Shown in pieces: positions 1 through 8,383 of a stretch of DNA of 64,000 nt (its first letter is position 1; the number at the start of each line of letters is the position of its first letter). Origin of the DNA: Variovorax sp. Root318D1 (GTDB lineage Bacteria; Pseudomonadota; Gammaproteobacteria; Burkholderiales; Burkholderiaceae_C). The notes under the pieces were generated by a model, which was given only the letters and a program-made list of their open reading frames with translations, did no database searches and was not told the origin of the DNA. A program made the position numbers and the translations under genes. The DNA lies in contig NZ_LMCQ01000012.1 of NCBI RefSeq assembly GCF_001424835.1, forward strand, positions 463,829 to 527,828, read 5' to 3'.

Positions 1-634
1 CGATGCCCTGCAGCTTTGCATCCGCCTTCAGACCTTCCTGCAGCCGCTCGGTCAGCGTGAGGCCGGGGTTCACGGCGTTCACGCGCACGCCCTTGGCCGC
101 GTAGGCGGCGGCCATGCCGGCGCTCACCAGCATCAGCGCGGCGTTGGCTGCGCCGCCGGCCATGTGCACCGGGCTCGCCACCTTGCCGCCCTGTCCGATG
201 ACGTTGACGATGGCGCCGCGGCCGCGCTGGCCCATGCGCTTCACGACCGGATCGATCATGTGGATGTAGGTAAAGTACTTGGCGTCCATGGCGTCGTGCC
301 AGGCGGCGGCGTTCAGCTCGTCGGGCGGCGTGCGGCGCGCGGCGCCGGCCGAGTTGACCAGCACGTCGACGGGGCCGAAGGCCTGCTCGGCCGCATCCAG
401 CGCGGCCAGCGCACCTGCCGGGTCCTTGAGGTCGGCGGCATGCACCGAGATCCGGCCTTCGGCCTCGGCAACCGCCTCGACCAGCGTGTTGCGGCCCTGC
501 TCCAGGTTCTGCAGATCGCGCGACACCAGGCTCACGCGCGCGCCCTCGCGCAGGAAGCCCAGCGCACAAGCCAGGCCGATGCCCTTGCTGCCGCCGGTAA
601 TGAGAACGTGCCGGTCCTGGAGCTGGAGGTCCAT
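1..634 (-). CDS. SDR family oxidoreductase, partial, with altered catalytic site
   Basis: Rossmann-fold short-chain dehydrogenase/reductase, cut by the left window edge, with about 211 residues visible. The N-terminus carries the cofactor motif TGGSKGIG (about residues 14-21) and the NSAG motif follows near residue 90. The start at 634 gives MDLQLQDRHVLITGG, standard for the family. In the place of the family's catalytic Ser-Tyr-x3-Lys there is the stretch NVIGQGGK...GGAANAAL, so the Tyr and Lys positions read as Gly and Asn. I know of an SDR subgroup with this GGAANAAL feature, but its reaction is not clear to me. The gene is divergent from the creatininase gene, with about 80 bp between the starts. 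Fold is sure; substrate and even catalytic competence are not. Confidence 0.85.
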   Translation of the reverse strand, partial: MDLQLQDRHVLITGGSKGIGLACALGFLREGARVSLVSRDLQNLEQGRNTLVEAVAEAEGRISVHAADLKDPAGALAALDAAEQAFGPVDVLVNSAGAARRTPPDELNAAAWHDAMDAKYFTYIHMIDPVVKRMGQRGRGAIVNVIGQGGKVASPVHMAGGAANAALMLVSAGMAAAYAAKGVRVNAVNPGLTLTERLQEGLKADAKLQGI

Positions 635-713
635 GTGAGAGTCCTTGAGTCGTGAAAAGAAGGCCGCGTGGCGCGGGGTCGCGTGGATTGAATCACCGCT
701 CTAAGATCGGCGG

Positions 714-1541
714 ATGAACGCATCTTCGGTATCCCTGCCCCGCTACTGGTCTCAACTGACGACGCGCGACTTTGCCGCGCTCGATGTGGCAGCCACCGTG
801 GCAGTACTGCCGCTCGGTGCGACGGAACAGCACGGGCCCCATCTGCCGCTGGGCGTGGACACAGTGCTGGCCGACGGCATCGTGACCGCGGCGCTGCCGT
901 TGCTGCCGGCGGAACTGCCGGTGCTGTTCTTGCCGACGCAGCAGATCGGCCTGAGCCCCGAGCACGCGCGCTTCGCGGGCACGCTCACGCTGTCGGCCGA
1001 GACGCTGGTCCGCATGTGGAACGAGATCGGCGCCGGGGTGGCGCGTGCCGGCGTGAAGAAGCTGGTGCTGTTCAACGCGCACGGCGGGCACGTGGGCGCA
1101 ATGGACATCGTGGCGCGCGAGCTGCGCGCGGCGCACGGGCTCATCGTCTACAGCGTGAGCTGGTTCAACCTGCCGCTGGGCGATGCGGGCGCGCAGTTCG
1201 GCGCCGACGAACATCGCTTCGGCGTGCATGCCGGCGACATCGAAACGTCGATGATGCTGGCGCTCGCGCCGCAGCAGGTGCGCATGGGCGAGGCGAAGAA
1301 TTTCCGCTCCACCTCCGAGCAGCGCGCGGCCGACTACGCGATTCTTGGCAACGGCAAGAGCGCGAAGCTGGGATGGGCCATGGAGGATTACAACCCGCAA
1401 GGCGCAGCGGGCAATGCGGCCGCGGCGACTGGTGTGCGTGGGCAGGCCGTTGTCGATGCGGCTGCGGAGCAGCTCGCGCTGCTGTTGGCAGAGGTGTCTC
1501 GGCTGCCGTTGGATACGGCCAATACGGGGCCGTTGTCTTAG
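714..1541 (+). CDS. Creatininase family protein
   Basis: A 275-residue metal-dependent amidohydrolase of the creatininase/MftE/FAPy-deformylase superfamily, about the usual length. The metal-site motif GATEQHGPHLPLGVDT lies near residues 38-53 and supplies the Glu, His and Asp ligands. FNAHGGH (about residue 117) and the later DIETSMM segment supply further His and Glu ligands. Family members cleave cyclic or linear amide bonds, for example creatinine or formamidopyrimidines, and some act in cofactor maturation. The substrate here cannot be read from the sequence. No partner genes for creatinine breakdown are adjacent, so the name creatininase should be taken at family level only. Confidence 0.88.
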   Translation: MNASSVSLPRYWSQLTTRDFAALDVAATVAVLPLGATEQHGPHLPLGVDTVLADGIVTAALPLLPAELPVLFLPTQQIGLSPEHARFAGTLTLSAETLVRMWNEIGAGVARAGVKKLVLFNAHGGHVGAMDIVARELRAAHGLIVYSVSWFNLPLGDAGAQFGADEHRFGVHAGDIETSMMLALAPQQVRMGEAKNFRSTSEQRAADYAILGNGKSAKLGWAMEDYNPQGAAGNAAAATGVRGQAVVDAAAEQLALLLAEVSRLPLDTANTGPLS

Positions 1542-1590
1542 TCATTGGTTCGGTGGGTGTTTGGTGCCTCGTTCAGTTCAGGGCGGCGCA

Positions 1591-1815
1591 CCCGCCGACG
1601 GGTACCTTACTCCGCGAATGTCCCCCGGCCTGCGGCCTCCTCCTTTATTTCGCTGCGCAAGGCACCCCATCGACGGGCGCGTTGCAAACAGCGGTCGTTG
1701 ATCAGGGGTACACCAGAAGCGTGCCCCGGTGCACAGGGCATCGGGTGCTCCGCGCAGCGAAATAAAGGAGGAGGGGCGCAGCCCCCGGGGGACATTCGCG
1801 GAGGGAGTACCCGGT
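1591..1815. repeat. Large imperfect inverted repeat (intergenic palindromic element)
   Basis: The 336-bp gap between the creatininase and the convergent dehydratase gene contains two arms of about 75 bp in inverted orientation. The left arm is about 1591-1668 and the right arm about 1742-1815, with a spacer of about 73 bp. Shared blocks include TCCGCGAATGTCCCCC and TCCTCCTTTATTTCGCTGCG. No open frame of recognisable function lies inside. It could be a MITE-like or REP-like dispersed repeat and could also act as a bidirectional terminator or mRNA end structure. The sequence shows the palindrome directly; mobility is inference. Confidence 0.75.
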
Positions 1816-1877
1816 GGCCTTTGCACACGCCCTGAACAGCAACGCCCTGAACAACAGCGCTAAGAACGCAAGAACCT

Positions 1878-2855
1878 CTAGGTCCGCACTCCACCGCGTC
1901 CCAGCACCTCCGCGAACATGTCTGAATCGACATTGCCGCCGCTCACGCAGATGCCCACCGTCTTGCCGCGCCAGCGCTCCTGCTGCTGGAGCGCACCCGC
2001 CAGCGCGGCGGCCCCGGCGCCTTCGGCCACATTGTGCGTGTCGCTGAAGAGAATGCGCATGGCCTCGGCAACCTCGTCGTCACTGACGGCGATCACGTCG
2101 TCGGCTTCGCGCAGGATCACCTCGACCGATTCGGGCACCGGCGTGCGGCAGGCCATGCCGTCGGCCAGCCGCGTGCTGACTGGCGACTCGATGGGCCGGC
2201 CCGCGCGAAAGGAATCCTGGTACGCCGTCGCATGCGCCGACACCACGCCGATGAGCCGGGTCGATACGCCGCAATGCGCCCGCGCGGCGGCCGCGGCGGA
2301 AAAACCCGAGCCCAGGCCGATGGGCACGAACATCACGTCGGGTGGCGTGTCTTTCAGCGCGCTGAAAAATTCGACATAGGCGGTCGATACGCCGCGCACC
2401 AGCTCGCGGTGGAACGACGGCACGCGATGCATGCCGTCGCGCTCGGCGAGCATGGCCGCATGTTCCGAAGCTGCCTGAAAATCGTCACCATGCTCGACCA
2501 GCTCCACGCCCAGCGCGCGCATCGCGGCGTTCTTCTCGTGCGAGTTTCCATGCGGCACCACGATGGTGGCCGCGAGCCCATGGCGCCGCGCCGCGAAGCC
2601 GACCGATTGGCCGTGGTTGCCGCGCGTGGCGCTGATGACGCGACGCACGCCGGGTTGCTCGCGCGCCAGGGTCTCGAAATAGGTCAGTCCGCCGCGGATC
2701 TTGAAGGCACCCGCTGGCGTGTGGTTTTCATGCTTGGCCCACACCGTGCTGCCGAGGCGCTGGGAAAGCAGCGGCCACGCGTATTGGGGCGTCGGCGGCA
2801 TGGCGGCGGCGACCGTGCGTTGCGCCGATTCGATTTCTTCGCGGGTGAACCTCAC
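1878..2855 (-). CDS. Threonine dehydratase-like PLP enzyme (catabolic type)
   Basis: A 325-residue fold-type II PLP enzyme of the threonine/serine dehydratase group, which deaminates hydroxy-amino acids to 2-oxo acids. The PLP lysine is in GAFKIRGG (about residue 52), the substrate loop is ATRGNHGQS (about residue 80), and the phosphate-binding glycine loop is GLGSG (about residue 181). The protein ends after the catalytic domain, so the C-terminal regulatory domain of biosynthetic IlvA is absent. That fits a catabolic enzyme, or a relative such as threo-3-hydroxyaspartate ammonia-lyase or serine racemase. It is the last gene of the ten-gene minus-strand run, 13 bp after the LysE-type exporter gene. 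Confidence 0.85.
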   Translation of the reverse strand: MRFTREEIESAQRTVAAAMPPTPQYAWPLLSQRLGSTVWAKHENHTPAGAFKIRGGLTYFETLAREQPGVRRVISATRGNHGQSVGFAARRHGLAATIVVPHGNSHEKNAAMRALGVELVEHGDDFQAASEHAAMLAERDGMHRVPSFHRELVRGVSTAYVEFFSALKDTPPDVMFVPIGLGSGFSAAAAARAHCGVSTRLIGVVSAHATAYQDSFRAGRPIESPVSTRLADGMACRTPVPESVEVILREADDVIAVSDDEVAEAMRILFSDTHNVAEGAGAAALAGALQQQERWRGKTVGICVSGGNVDSDMFAEVLGRGGVRT

Positions 2856-2868
2856 GGGCGTTTTCCTT

Positions 2869-3501
2869 CTACTTGCGTTCCGTCAGCGCGACACGCACCG
2901 CCAGCGCGGCGAGCACGCTGCCCATCACATAGCGCTGCGCGCGCAGCCAGCCGGCACTTTGCGACAGCACGGCCGTGATGCTTGCGGCGCCGAAGATCAC
3001 GACGGTATTGACCGCGGCGCTGCTTGCCATCTGCGCCATGCCCAGTTGCATGCTCTGCAGCAGCACCGAGCCGCGCTCGGGATGGATGAACTGCGGAAAG
3101 AACGAGAGGTAGAACATCGCGACCTTCGGGTTCAGCAGGTTGGTGAGAAAGCCCATGCGAAACAACTTGCCGGGCCGGTCCGCCTGCAGCGCGCGCGCCT
3201 CGAAGGGCGCATTGCCGCCGGGCTTGACCGCCTGCCATGCAAGCCAGAGCAGATAGGCCGCGCCGGCAAGCCGGATGGCGTCGAAGGCGACCGGCACGGC
3301 CAACAGCAGCGCGGTGAGCCCGAGCGCGGCCGCAAACAGGTGGGCCAGGAACGCCATCATCACGCCGCCGAGCGAGACCAGTCCCGCGCGGCGGCCCTGG
3401 ATCAGTGTGCGCGACACGCAATAGATCATGTTGGGTCCTGGCGTCAGCGCGAGCAGCACGGAGGCGAGCGCGAACCAGGCGATTTCGGTCAAGCTGAGCA
3501 T
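2869..3501 (-). CDS. LysE family translocator (third in operon)
   Basis: A 210-residue inner-membrane exporter of the LysE/RhtB superfamily, at the usual size of about 200-210 residues. The signature LTPGPNMIYCVSRT is at residues 19-32, and the C-terminal half carries GFLTNLLNPKVAMFYLSFFP, the second conserved block. About six hydrophobic segments are visible. Members export amino acids such as lysine, arginine, homoserine or threonine, and the substrate cannot be told from sequence alone. It lies between the VOC gene (5 bp) and the threonine-dehydratase-like gene (13 bp). The neighbouring dehydratase would suit hydroxy-amino acids, but that is inference. Confidence 0.9.
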   Translation of the reverse strand: MLSLTEIAWFALASVLLALTPGPNMIYCVSRTLIQGRRAGLVSLGGVMMAFLAHLFAAALGLTALLLAVPVAFDAIRLAGAAYLLWLAWQAVKPGGNAPFEARALQADRPGKLFRMGFLTNLLNPKVAMFYLSFFPQFIHPERGSVLLQSMQLGMAQMASSAAVNTVVIFGAASITAVLSQSAGWLRAQRYVMGSVLAALAVRVALTERK

Positions 3502-3506
3502 GTTGG

Positions 3507-4199
3507 TCAGAGCCCTTCGGATTGAAGCGTGACGGGGCCGCGCGGCGTGTCGAGCACGGCCACGAGATTGGGCGGCCCGGGCTGCACGGCCATGTCGACC
3601 ATGCCGATGGCGGACAGCGCGGCAGACAGGTCAGCCGCGCGTGGATGGGTGGCCTGGAGCGACCGCATCGAAAGCCCCGAGGCGGGCATGGCATCGGTGG
3701 GGTGCACCGGCCCCCATTGAATCAGCGTGGGCAGCGCGCCATAGAACAGCCGCTGGCCGTCGTCGCGCACCGTGATCTGCCATTCGAGACGGCCGGCGGG
3801 CGTGTCGCGCGAGGCCTCGAGCAAATGGCCGCGGTCGATGTGCGCGTGTTCGTCGCGCGCCAGCGCCCGCAGCGCTGCGGGCGCGTCGGCCACGCGCGCA
3901 ACGAAGTGCACCAGCCTCGGCCCGTGCTGCAAGAGGCCCGCCTGCAGCGCGGCGTCGTCCAGGTCGAACCAGCGGCGCGTGCCTGGGCGCGACGGCTGCT
4001 TGCCGGGCTCGATGGCGATGATTTCGAGGTAGGCCTGCGGAAAGGCCGCGCTCGCGATGTTGAGCAGCCGGTTGTGCGTGCCCATCAGCGGATGCGTACC
4101 GCCGGGGCCCGGCGTCACGCCCAGGGTGGCCTCGCACCAGGCCACGCCCTCGGCCAGCGAGGCGGCGGCGATCACCAAGTGGTCGATCTGCGCGTGCAT
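3507..4199 (-). CDS. VOC family (glyoxalase-like domain) protein
   Basis: A 230-residue protein opening with MHAQIDHLVIAAASL, the first beta strand and metal-site region of the vicinal oxygen chelate fold. It continues with the LLNI...AYLEIIAIEPG pattern of the Glyoxalase_3-like group. VOC proteins include dioxygenases, isomerases, glyoxalases and drug-binding proteins, and the length and pattern do not fix which. It sits 12 bp downstream of the PhzF gene and 5 bp upstream of a LysE-type exporter gene in the same run. A detoxification or metabolite-conversion role would fit the operon, as inference. Confidence 0.8.
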   Translation of the reverse strand: MHAQIDHLVIAAASLAEGVAWCEATLGVTPGPGGTHPLMGTHNRLLNIASAAFPQAYLEIIAIEPGKQPSRPGTRRWFDLDDAALQAGLLQHGPRLVHFVARVADAPAALRALARDEHAHIDRGHLLEASRDTPAGRLEWQITVRDDGQRLFYGALPTLIQWGPVHPTDAMPASGLSMRSLQATHPRAADLSAALSAIGMVDMAVQPGPPNLVAVLDTPRGPVTLQSEGL

Positions 4200-4211
4200 G
4201 GTGTTCTCCTC

Positions 4212-5135
4212 TTACAGCGTCACCTGGCCGTCGACGCAGGTCACGGCATCGCCGCCGACCCACACCTTGCCGTCGCCGTCGCGCTCGATGTACAGGCGCC
4301 CGGCGCGTCCGAGGCATTGACCTTGCGCGGCCACGTAGCGCTCGGGCATGTGGCCGTCGGCAATCAGCCATTCGGCGAGGCTCGCGTTGAGGCTGCCGGT
4401 GACCGGGTCTTCTTCGACGCCGATCGGCGCTGCAAAAGCGCGCACCTCGAGATCGATCTTCGGGCCGTCGTCGGCTTCGGCCACGGCCTTCCCGCCGAAT
4501 GCGCGCGCTTCGCGGTTCGAGCGGCCGATCAGCATCGACGAGCCCTCCGCCACCGGCACGCCCGCCACGCCGGCCTTGACGCCCAACTCCTTGAGCATGC
4601 GGTGGTCGGGCACGAGCCTGAGCACGGTGTCGGCATCGCTGAGCAGCAGGCCGAACCAGACCGGACCGTTGTCCAACACCTGGGCCGCGACGATCTGCTG
4701 CGCCTTCAGGCCCAGCGCACCCGCCACCTTGGCCAGCAGCGTGGGGCTGGGCGCGCTGCGCTTGAGCGGCGGGGCCGAGAAAGCCAGCCGCTCGCCTTCA
4801 TGGCGCAGGGGCACCAGGCCGGCCGCGCACTGCTGCACGATGCGGCCCGCCGCCTTGGGCTTGCCGCCGGCCTGCAGCCAGGCATGGCAGCTGCCGATGG
4901 TGGGATGGCCCGCGAAAGGCAGCTCGCCGCCGGGCGTGAAGATGCGCACGCGGTAGTCGGCGGTGGGGTCGGTCGGCGGCAGCAAGAAGGTGGTTTCGGA
5001 CAGGTTGGTCCACTGCGCGAAGCGCTGCATCTCGGCGTCGTCGAGGCCTGCGCCGTCGAGCACCACGGCAAGCGGATTGCCGAGGTAAGGCGTTGCCGTG
5101 AAGACGTCGACTTGTTTGAACGGGCGGGGTTTCAT
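4212..5135 (-). CDS. PhzF family phenazine biosynthesis-like isomerase
   Basis: A 307-residue protein of the PhzF/diaminopimelate-epimerase-like superfamily, close to the usual 260-300. The N-terminus MKPRPFKQVDVFTATP and the block LGNPLAVV are typical, the putative general acid/base Glu is in NLSETTF, and FAGHPTIGS is the conserved glycine-rich block. Family members isomerise small acidic metabolites; most are not phenazine enzymes and their substrates are unknown. An in-frame ATG at 5144 would add three residues (MTR) and overlaps the stop of the GST gene. The open frame continues upstream through the GST gene on the same strand, but that part is a shadow of GST. Confidence 0.87.
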   Translation of the reverse strand: MKPRPFKQVDVFTATPYLGNPLAVVLDGAGLDDAEMQRFAQWTNLSETTFLLPPTDPTADYRVRIFTPGGELPFAGHPTIGSCHAWLQAGGKPKAAGRIVQQCAAGLVPLRHEGERLAFSAPPLKRSAPSPTLLAKVAGALGLKAQQIVAAQVLDNGPVWFGLLLSDADTVLRLVPDHRMLKELGVKAGVAGVPVAEGSSMLIGRSNREARAFGGKAVAEADDGPKIDLEVRAFAAPIGVEEDPVTGSLNASLAEWLIADGHMPERYVAAQGQCLGRAGRLYIERDGDGKVWVGGDAVTCVDGQVTL

Positions 5136-5140
5136 GCGTG

Positions 5141-5782
5141 TCATTCGAGCGGAAGGTCGAGCACGCCGCGCGTGCCCGGACGGGAAATGAGTTCGCCGTA
5201 CCAGCGTTCGAGGTTCGGCCAGCTGGGGCGCTGGTATTCGGCCGGCGGCAGGCCGAACCAGCGGTGGACTTCGCAGCCGATGGGAATGTCGGCCATCGTG
5301 AAGCGCTCGCCGGCCGTGTAGGGCTGCCGCGCAAGGTGCGCGTCGAGCATCGCGAACAGAGACTCGCTCGCATGGACGGAAGCGTCGATGAGCGTGAAGT
5401 CGCGTTCCGCCGGCGCTGTGCGCACCCACTGCACGAAGGCGTCGCGGCTCGCGCGGTTGAGCGTGGTCTGCTGCCAGTCCATCCAGCGCTCGGCGTCGAA
5501 GCGCGCGGGCAGGTCGCTCGGGTAGAACTTGCCGTGCGAGTGCTTGGCGCACAGGTAGCGCACGATCACGTTCGATTCCCACAGCGTGACGCGCTCGCTG
5601 CCTTCGCCGTCGTCGATGGTGGGCACCAGCGCGTTCGGATTGAGCGCAAGGTATTCGGGCGTCTGCACCACGCCGAACCGGCCGCCGGCTTCGGTGCGTT
5701 GAAAGTCGAGCCCGAGCTCCTGCGCGCACCAGACGACTTTGCGCACGTTGATCGAACTGATGCGGCCCCAGATGTTGAGCAT
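5141..5782 (-). CDS. Glutathione S-transferase family protein
   Basis: A 213-residue cytosolic GST, the standard length. The thioredoxin-like N-terminal domain starts MLNIWGRISSINVRKV, where the Ser after GRIS is the likely thiol-activating residue. The glutathione-binding loop includes VPTIDD and LWESNVIVRYL (about residues 58-80). An all-helical C-terminal domain follows. It conjugates glutathione to electrophiles or removes peroxides. It is 4 bp from the upstream LysE-type gene and its end touches the PhzF start, so the two are probably translationally coupled. The substrate is unknown. Confidence 0.9.
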   Translation of the reverse strand: MLNIWGRISSINVRKVVWCAQELGLDFQRTEAGGRFGVVQTPEYLALNPNALVPTIDDGEGSERVTLWESNVIVRYLCAKHSHGKFYPSDLPARFDAERWMDWQQTTLNRASRDAFVQWVRTAPAERDFTLIDASVHASESLFAMLDAHLARQPYTAGERFTMADIPIGCEVHRWFGLPPAEYQRPSWPNLERWYGELISRPGTRGVLDLPLE

Positions 5783-5786
5783 GTGT

Positions 5787-6458
5787 TCAGCTTCCTTGGA
5801 CAGGTGTGGCGGACAAGGCGGACGGCACGGAAGGACGATCGAGCAGCAGCAGGCGGATGGCCAGGCCGACCATCACCAGGGCCAGCAGCCCGCGCTGGAA
5901 TCTCTCAGCCCCCGGACGGCGCTGCAGCCAGCGTCCGACCTGCCCGCTGCATGCGCCGAGCAGCGTGTTGAATGCGAGCGCGGCAACCGAGAGCATGACG
6001 CCGAGCTGCACCAGTTGCAAGGGCACGCTGCCGCGCGCCGGGTCGACGAACTGCGGCAGAAACACCATGAAGAACAGCAGCGCCTTCGGATTGACGAGGT
6101 TGTTGAGGAACGCCATGTGCACGATGCGCGCGAAGGCGGACGGCTGCACGCGCGCACCCGCCGGGAGGCCGGCGTTGCTGCGTAGGGCCTGCGCCGCGAG
6201 CCACAGCAGGTACAGCGCGCCGGCATAGCGCAGCAGGTCGAAGGAGGGCGGCCATGTCGCCACCAGCGCCGTGATCCCCGTGGCGGCGAAGAGCGTGTGC
6301 ACCAGGTCGGCCGACGAGATGCCGAGCGCCGCCGCGAAACCGCCGCGCGGTCCATGGGCCACGCCGTGCGAGAGCACGAAGGCCATGTTCGGCCCCGGCG
6401 ACAGGAACAGCGCCAGAACGGCCAGGAGGAAGAGCGCGAGCGTGGCGAGGCTGATCAT
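5787..6458 (-). CDS. LysE family translocator (second in operon)
   Basis: A 223-residue inner-membrane exporter when started at MISLATLALF (6458). An upstream in-frame start at 6509 would add a charged, non-hydrophobic leader and is less likely. The LysE signature FLSPGPNMAFVLSHG is near residues 18-32, and the second block FLNNLVNPKALLFFMVFLPQF is present in the middle. About six membrane segments are visible. It probably exports an amino acid or derivative. It lies between the PfpI gene (22 bp) and the GST gene (4 bp). Confidence 0.88.
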   Translation of the reverse strand: MISLATLALFLLAVLALFLSPGPNMAFVLSHGVAHGPRGGFAAALGISSADLVHTLFAATGITALVATWPPSFDLLRYAGALYLLWLAAQALRSNAGLPAGARVQPSAFARIVHMAFLNNLVNPKALLFFMVFLPQFVDPARGSVPLQLVQLGVMLSVAALAFNTLLGACSGQVGRWLQRRPGAERFQRGLLALVMVGLAIRLLLLDRPSVPSALSATPVQGS

Positions 6459-6480
6459 GGTGTGTCTTGCAACGCTTCTT

Positions 6481-7113
6481 TCAAGCAGCGGCGGCCGTAG
6501 CAGCCGCAACCGATGGGAGGTAAGGCTCGATGTTGCGCATGGCGCGTGCCACGTAGTCGTCTTTCTCGCCCACTGGCGCGACGTAGTGCATCGCGCTCTT
6601 CGCAGCCTCGACGCCTTCGCTGCGCGCGATGAGCCAGGCCGCGAGGTAGGGCGCCGACAGGCAGCCGCCGGCAGTGGCGACGTTGCCTTGCGCGAAGAAG
6701 GGCTGGTTGAGCACTTCGATGCCGGCTTCTTGCACCCATGGCTTGGTGGTGAGATCGGTGCAGGCCGGCACCGAACCCAACAGGCCCAGCTTGGCGAGCA
6801 GCAGGGTGCCCGAGCATTGCGCGCCGATCAGCTGCCGCTTGGCATCGAGCCGGCGCAGCACGCCCATGATGGCGGGATCGGCGGCAACCTCCCGCGTGCG
6901 GATGCCGCTGCCGACGAGCACCGCCTCGGCTTCGGCGGCCGCCTCGAGCGTGGAGCTCGCATGCACTGTGACGCCGTTCATCGAAGTGACCGTGGCACTG
7001 GGCGAAGCCAGCGTCACGCGCCAGCCCGGCCTCTTGATGCGGTTGAGTACCCCGAGTGCGATCAGCGAATCGAGCTCGTTGAAGCCGTCGAAAGTAAGGA
7101 TGGCGATGTGCAT
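6481..7113 (-). CDS. DJ-1/PfpI family protein
   Basis: A 210-residue protein of the class I glutamine amidotransferase-like DJ-1/PfpI/ThiJ group. The nucleophile-elbow Cys is in GAQCSGTLLLAKLG (about residues 97-110), and the N-terminus MHIAILTFDGFNELDS matches this family. Functions in the family include glyoxalase III-type deglycation, isonitrile hydratase, chaperone and protease activities, and the AraC-regulator-fused forms. No DNA-binding domain is present here. It sits between an aminotransferase gene (26 bp) and an exporter gene (22 bp). Handling of reactive carbonyl products of amino-acid turnover is plausible but unproven. Confidence 0.85.
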   Translation of the reverse strand: MHIAILTFDGFNELDSLIALGVLNRIKRPGWRVTLASPSATVTSMNGVTVHASSTLEAAAEAEAVLVGSGIRTREVAADPAIMGVLRRLDAKRQLIGAQCSGTLLLAKLGLLGSVPACTDLTTKPWVQEAGIEVLNQPFFAQGNVATAGGCLSAPYLAAWLIARSEGVEAAKSAMHYVAPVGEKDDYVARAMRNIEPYLPSVAAATAAAA

Positions 7114-7139
7114 CGTGGTGTGCCTTCTTGTGTTGCGGC

Positions 7140-8342
7140 TCAGACCGGTTCGGCTGCGAGCTTGCGTTCGCCGAGTAGCGCCAGTTCTTCGCGCAGCGTC
7201 AGGGCCAGCGCGGCGATGGCGATGTCAATCTCTTCGACGCTCGCCGTCACGAACGACAGGCGCAACGTGCGCGGGTCGCCCTGGTCCGCATAGAACGGCG
7301 CGCCCGGCACGAAGGCCACGTTGCGTTCCACCGCCTTGGGCAGCAGGGCCACGGTGTCGATGCCCTCGGGCAGCCGCGCCCACAGGAACATGCCGCCCTT
7401 GGGCGCGTTGAACTTCACGTCGAGACCGGCCATCTCGCGCGTGAGCGCGGCAATCATCGCGTCGCGCTGGCGCTTGTAGAGCGCGCGGATCGTGGGCACG
7501 TGGCGCTCGAGGAAGTTGTCTTTCATCACGGCCGAGACCATGCGCTGCGTGAAGATGGGCGTGTGCAGGTCGACCGCCTGCTTGGCCTGCAGCAGCTTCG
7601 GGTAGATGGCCTTCGGCGCGACGAGAAAACCCAGGCGCAGGCCAGGGGCCAGCACCTTCGAGAACGAGCCCAGGTAGATGCAGCCTTCGGGGTTGCGCGC
7701 GGTCAGCGGCAGCGGCGGTGCTTCGTCGAACCACAGCTCGCCGTAGGGGTTGTCCTCGACGATCGGCAGGCCGGCCGCAGCCGCAGCGGCCGACACGGCG
7801 GCGCGGCGCTCTTCGGTCATGGTGCGGCCGGTGGGGTTCTGGAAGTTGGGCAGCAGGTAGACGAAGCGCGCGTCCTTCGCCTTGGCGATCAGGTCATCGA
7901 CGATCACGCCGTCGTCGTCGCTTGCCACGCTCACGGGCTGCGGCTCCATCGGGCCGAAGGCCTGCAGCGCGCCGAGGTAGGTGGGCGTTTCGACCAGCAC
8001 CTTGCTGCCCGGGTCGAGCAGCACCTTGGCCACCAGGTCGAGGCCCTGCTGCGAGCCGGTGGTGATGAGCACCTGCGCGGGATCGACGTTCCACGGCAGC
8101 ATGTCGGCCACCGCCTGACGAAGCGGCGCATAGCCTTCGCTCGCGGCATATTGCAGGGCCGCCTGGCCGTCGTTGTGCAGCACCTCGGCGCAGGCGTCGG
8201 CAAAGGCTTGGATCGGAAATGTCTTGGGCGAGGGCAGGCCACCGGCCAGGCTGATGATGCCGGGGCGCTCGGTGACCTTGAGGATTTCACGCAGCACCGA
8301 CGGATTCATCTTGGCGGCGCGGGCGGCGAGTTTCCAGTTCAT
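7140..8342 (-). CDS. PLP-dependent aminotransferase, class I/II
   Basis: A 400-residue fold-type I aminotransferase, the normal size for the 2-aminoadipate/aromatic aminotransferase-like group. I start it at MNWKLAARAAKMNPS (8342), since the much longer open frame upstream overlaps the EamA gene and has no matching family sequence. Motifs are ISLAGGLPSP near residue 33, the GSQQGLD cofactor-binding turn near residue 94, the VEDNPYGELWF segment, and the Schiff-base lysine in GSFSKVLAPGLRLGF. It transfers amino groups between an amino acid and a 2-oxo acid; the substrate is unknown. It is part of the MocR-linked operon. Confidence 0.92.
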   Translation of the reverse strand: MNWKLAARAAKMNPSVLREILKVTERPGIISLAGGLPSPKTFPIQAFADACAEVLHNDGQAALQYAASEGYAPLRQAVADMLPWNVDPAQVLITTGSQQGLDLVAKVLLDPGSKVLVETPTYLGALQAFGPMEPQPVSVASDDDGVIVDDLIAKAKDARFVYLLPNFQNPTGRTMTEERRAAVSAAAAAAGLPIVEDNPYGELWFDEAPPLPLTARNPEGCIYLGSFSKVLAPGLRLGFLVAPKAIYPKLLQAKQAVDLHTPIFTQRMVSAVMKDNFLERHVPTIRALYKRQRDAMIAALTREMAGLDVKFNAPKGGMFLWARLPEGIDTVALLPKAVERNVAFVPGAPFYADQGDPRTLRLSFVTASVEEIDIAIAALALTLREELALLGERKLAAEPV

Positions 8343-8383
8343 GGGTTCTTCTTTCAGGCGGGTGAGGTGAGAGGCGAATTTGT

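Noticed and set aside
3522..5321. A 599-residue plus-strand open frame
   Set aside because: It runs antisense across the VOC and PhzF genes; composition is typical of a GC-rich shadow frame.
5144..5729. Long in-frame extension of the PhzF gene through the GST gene
   Set aside because: It overlaps the well-supported GST gene on the same strand in another frame and has no PhzF-like sequence.
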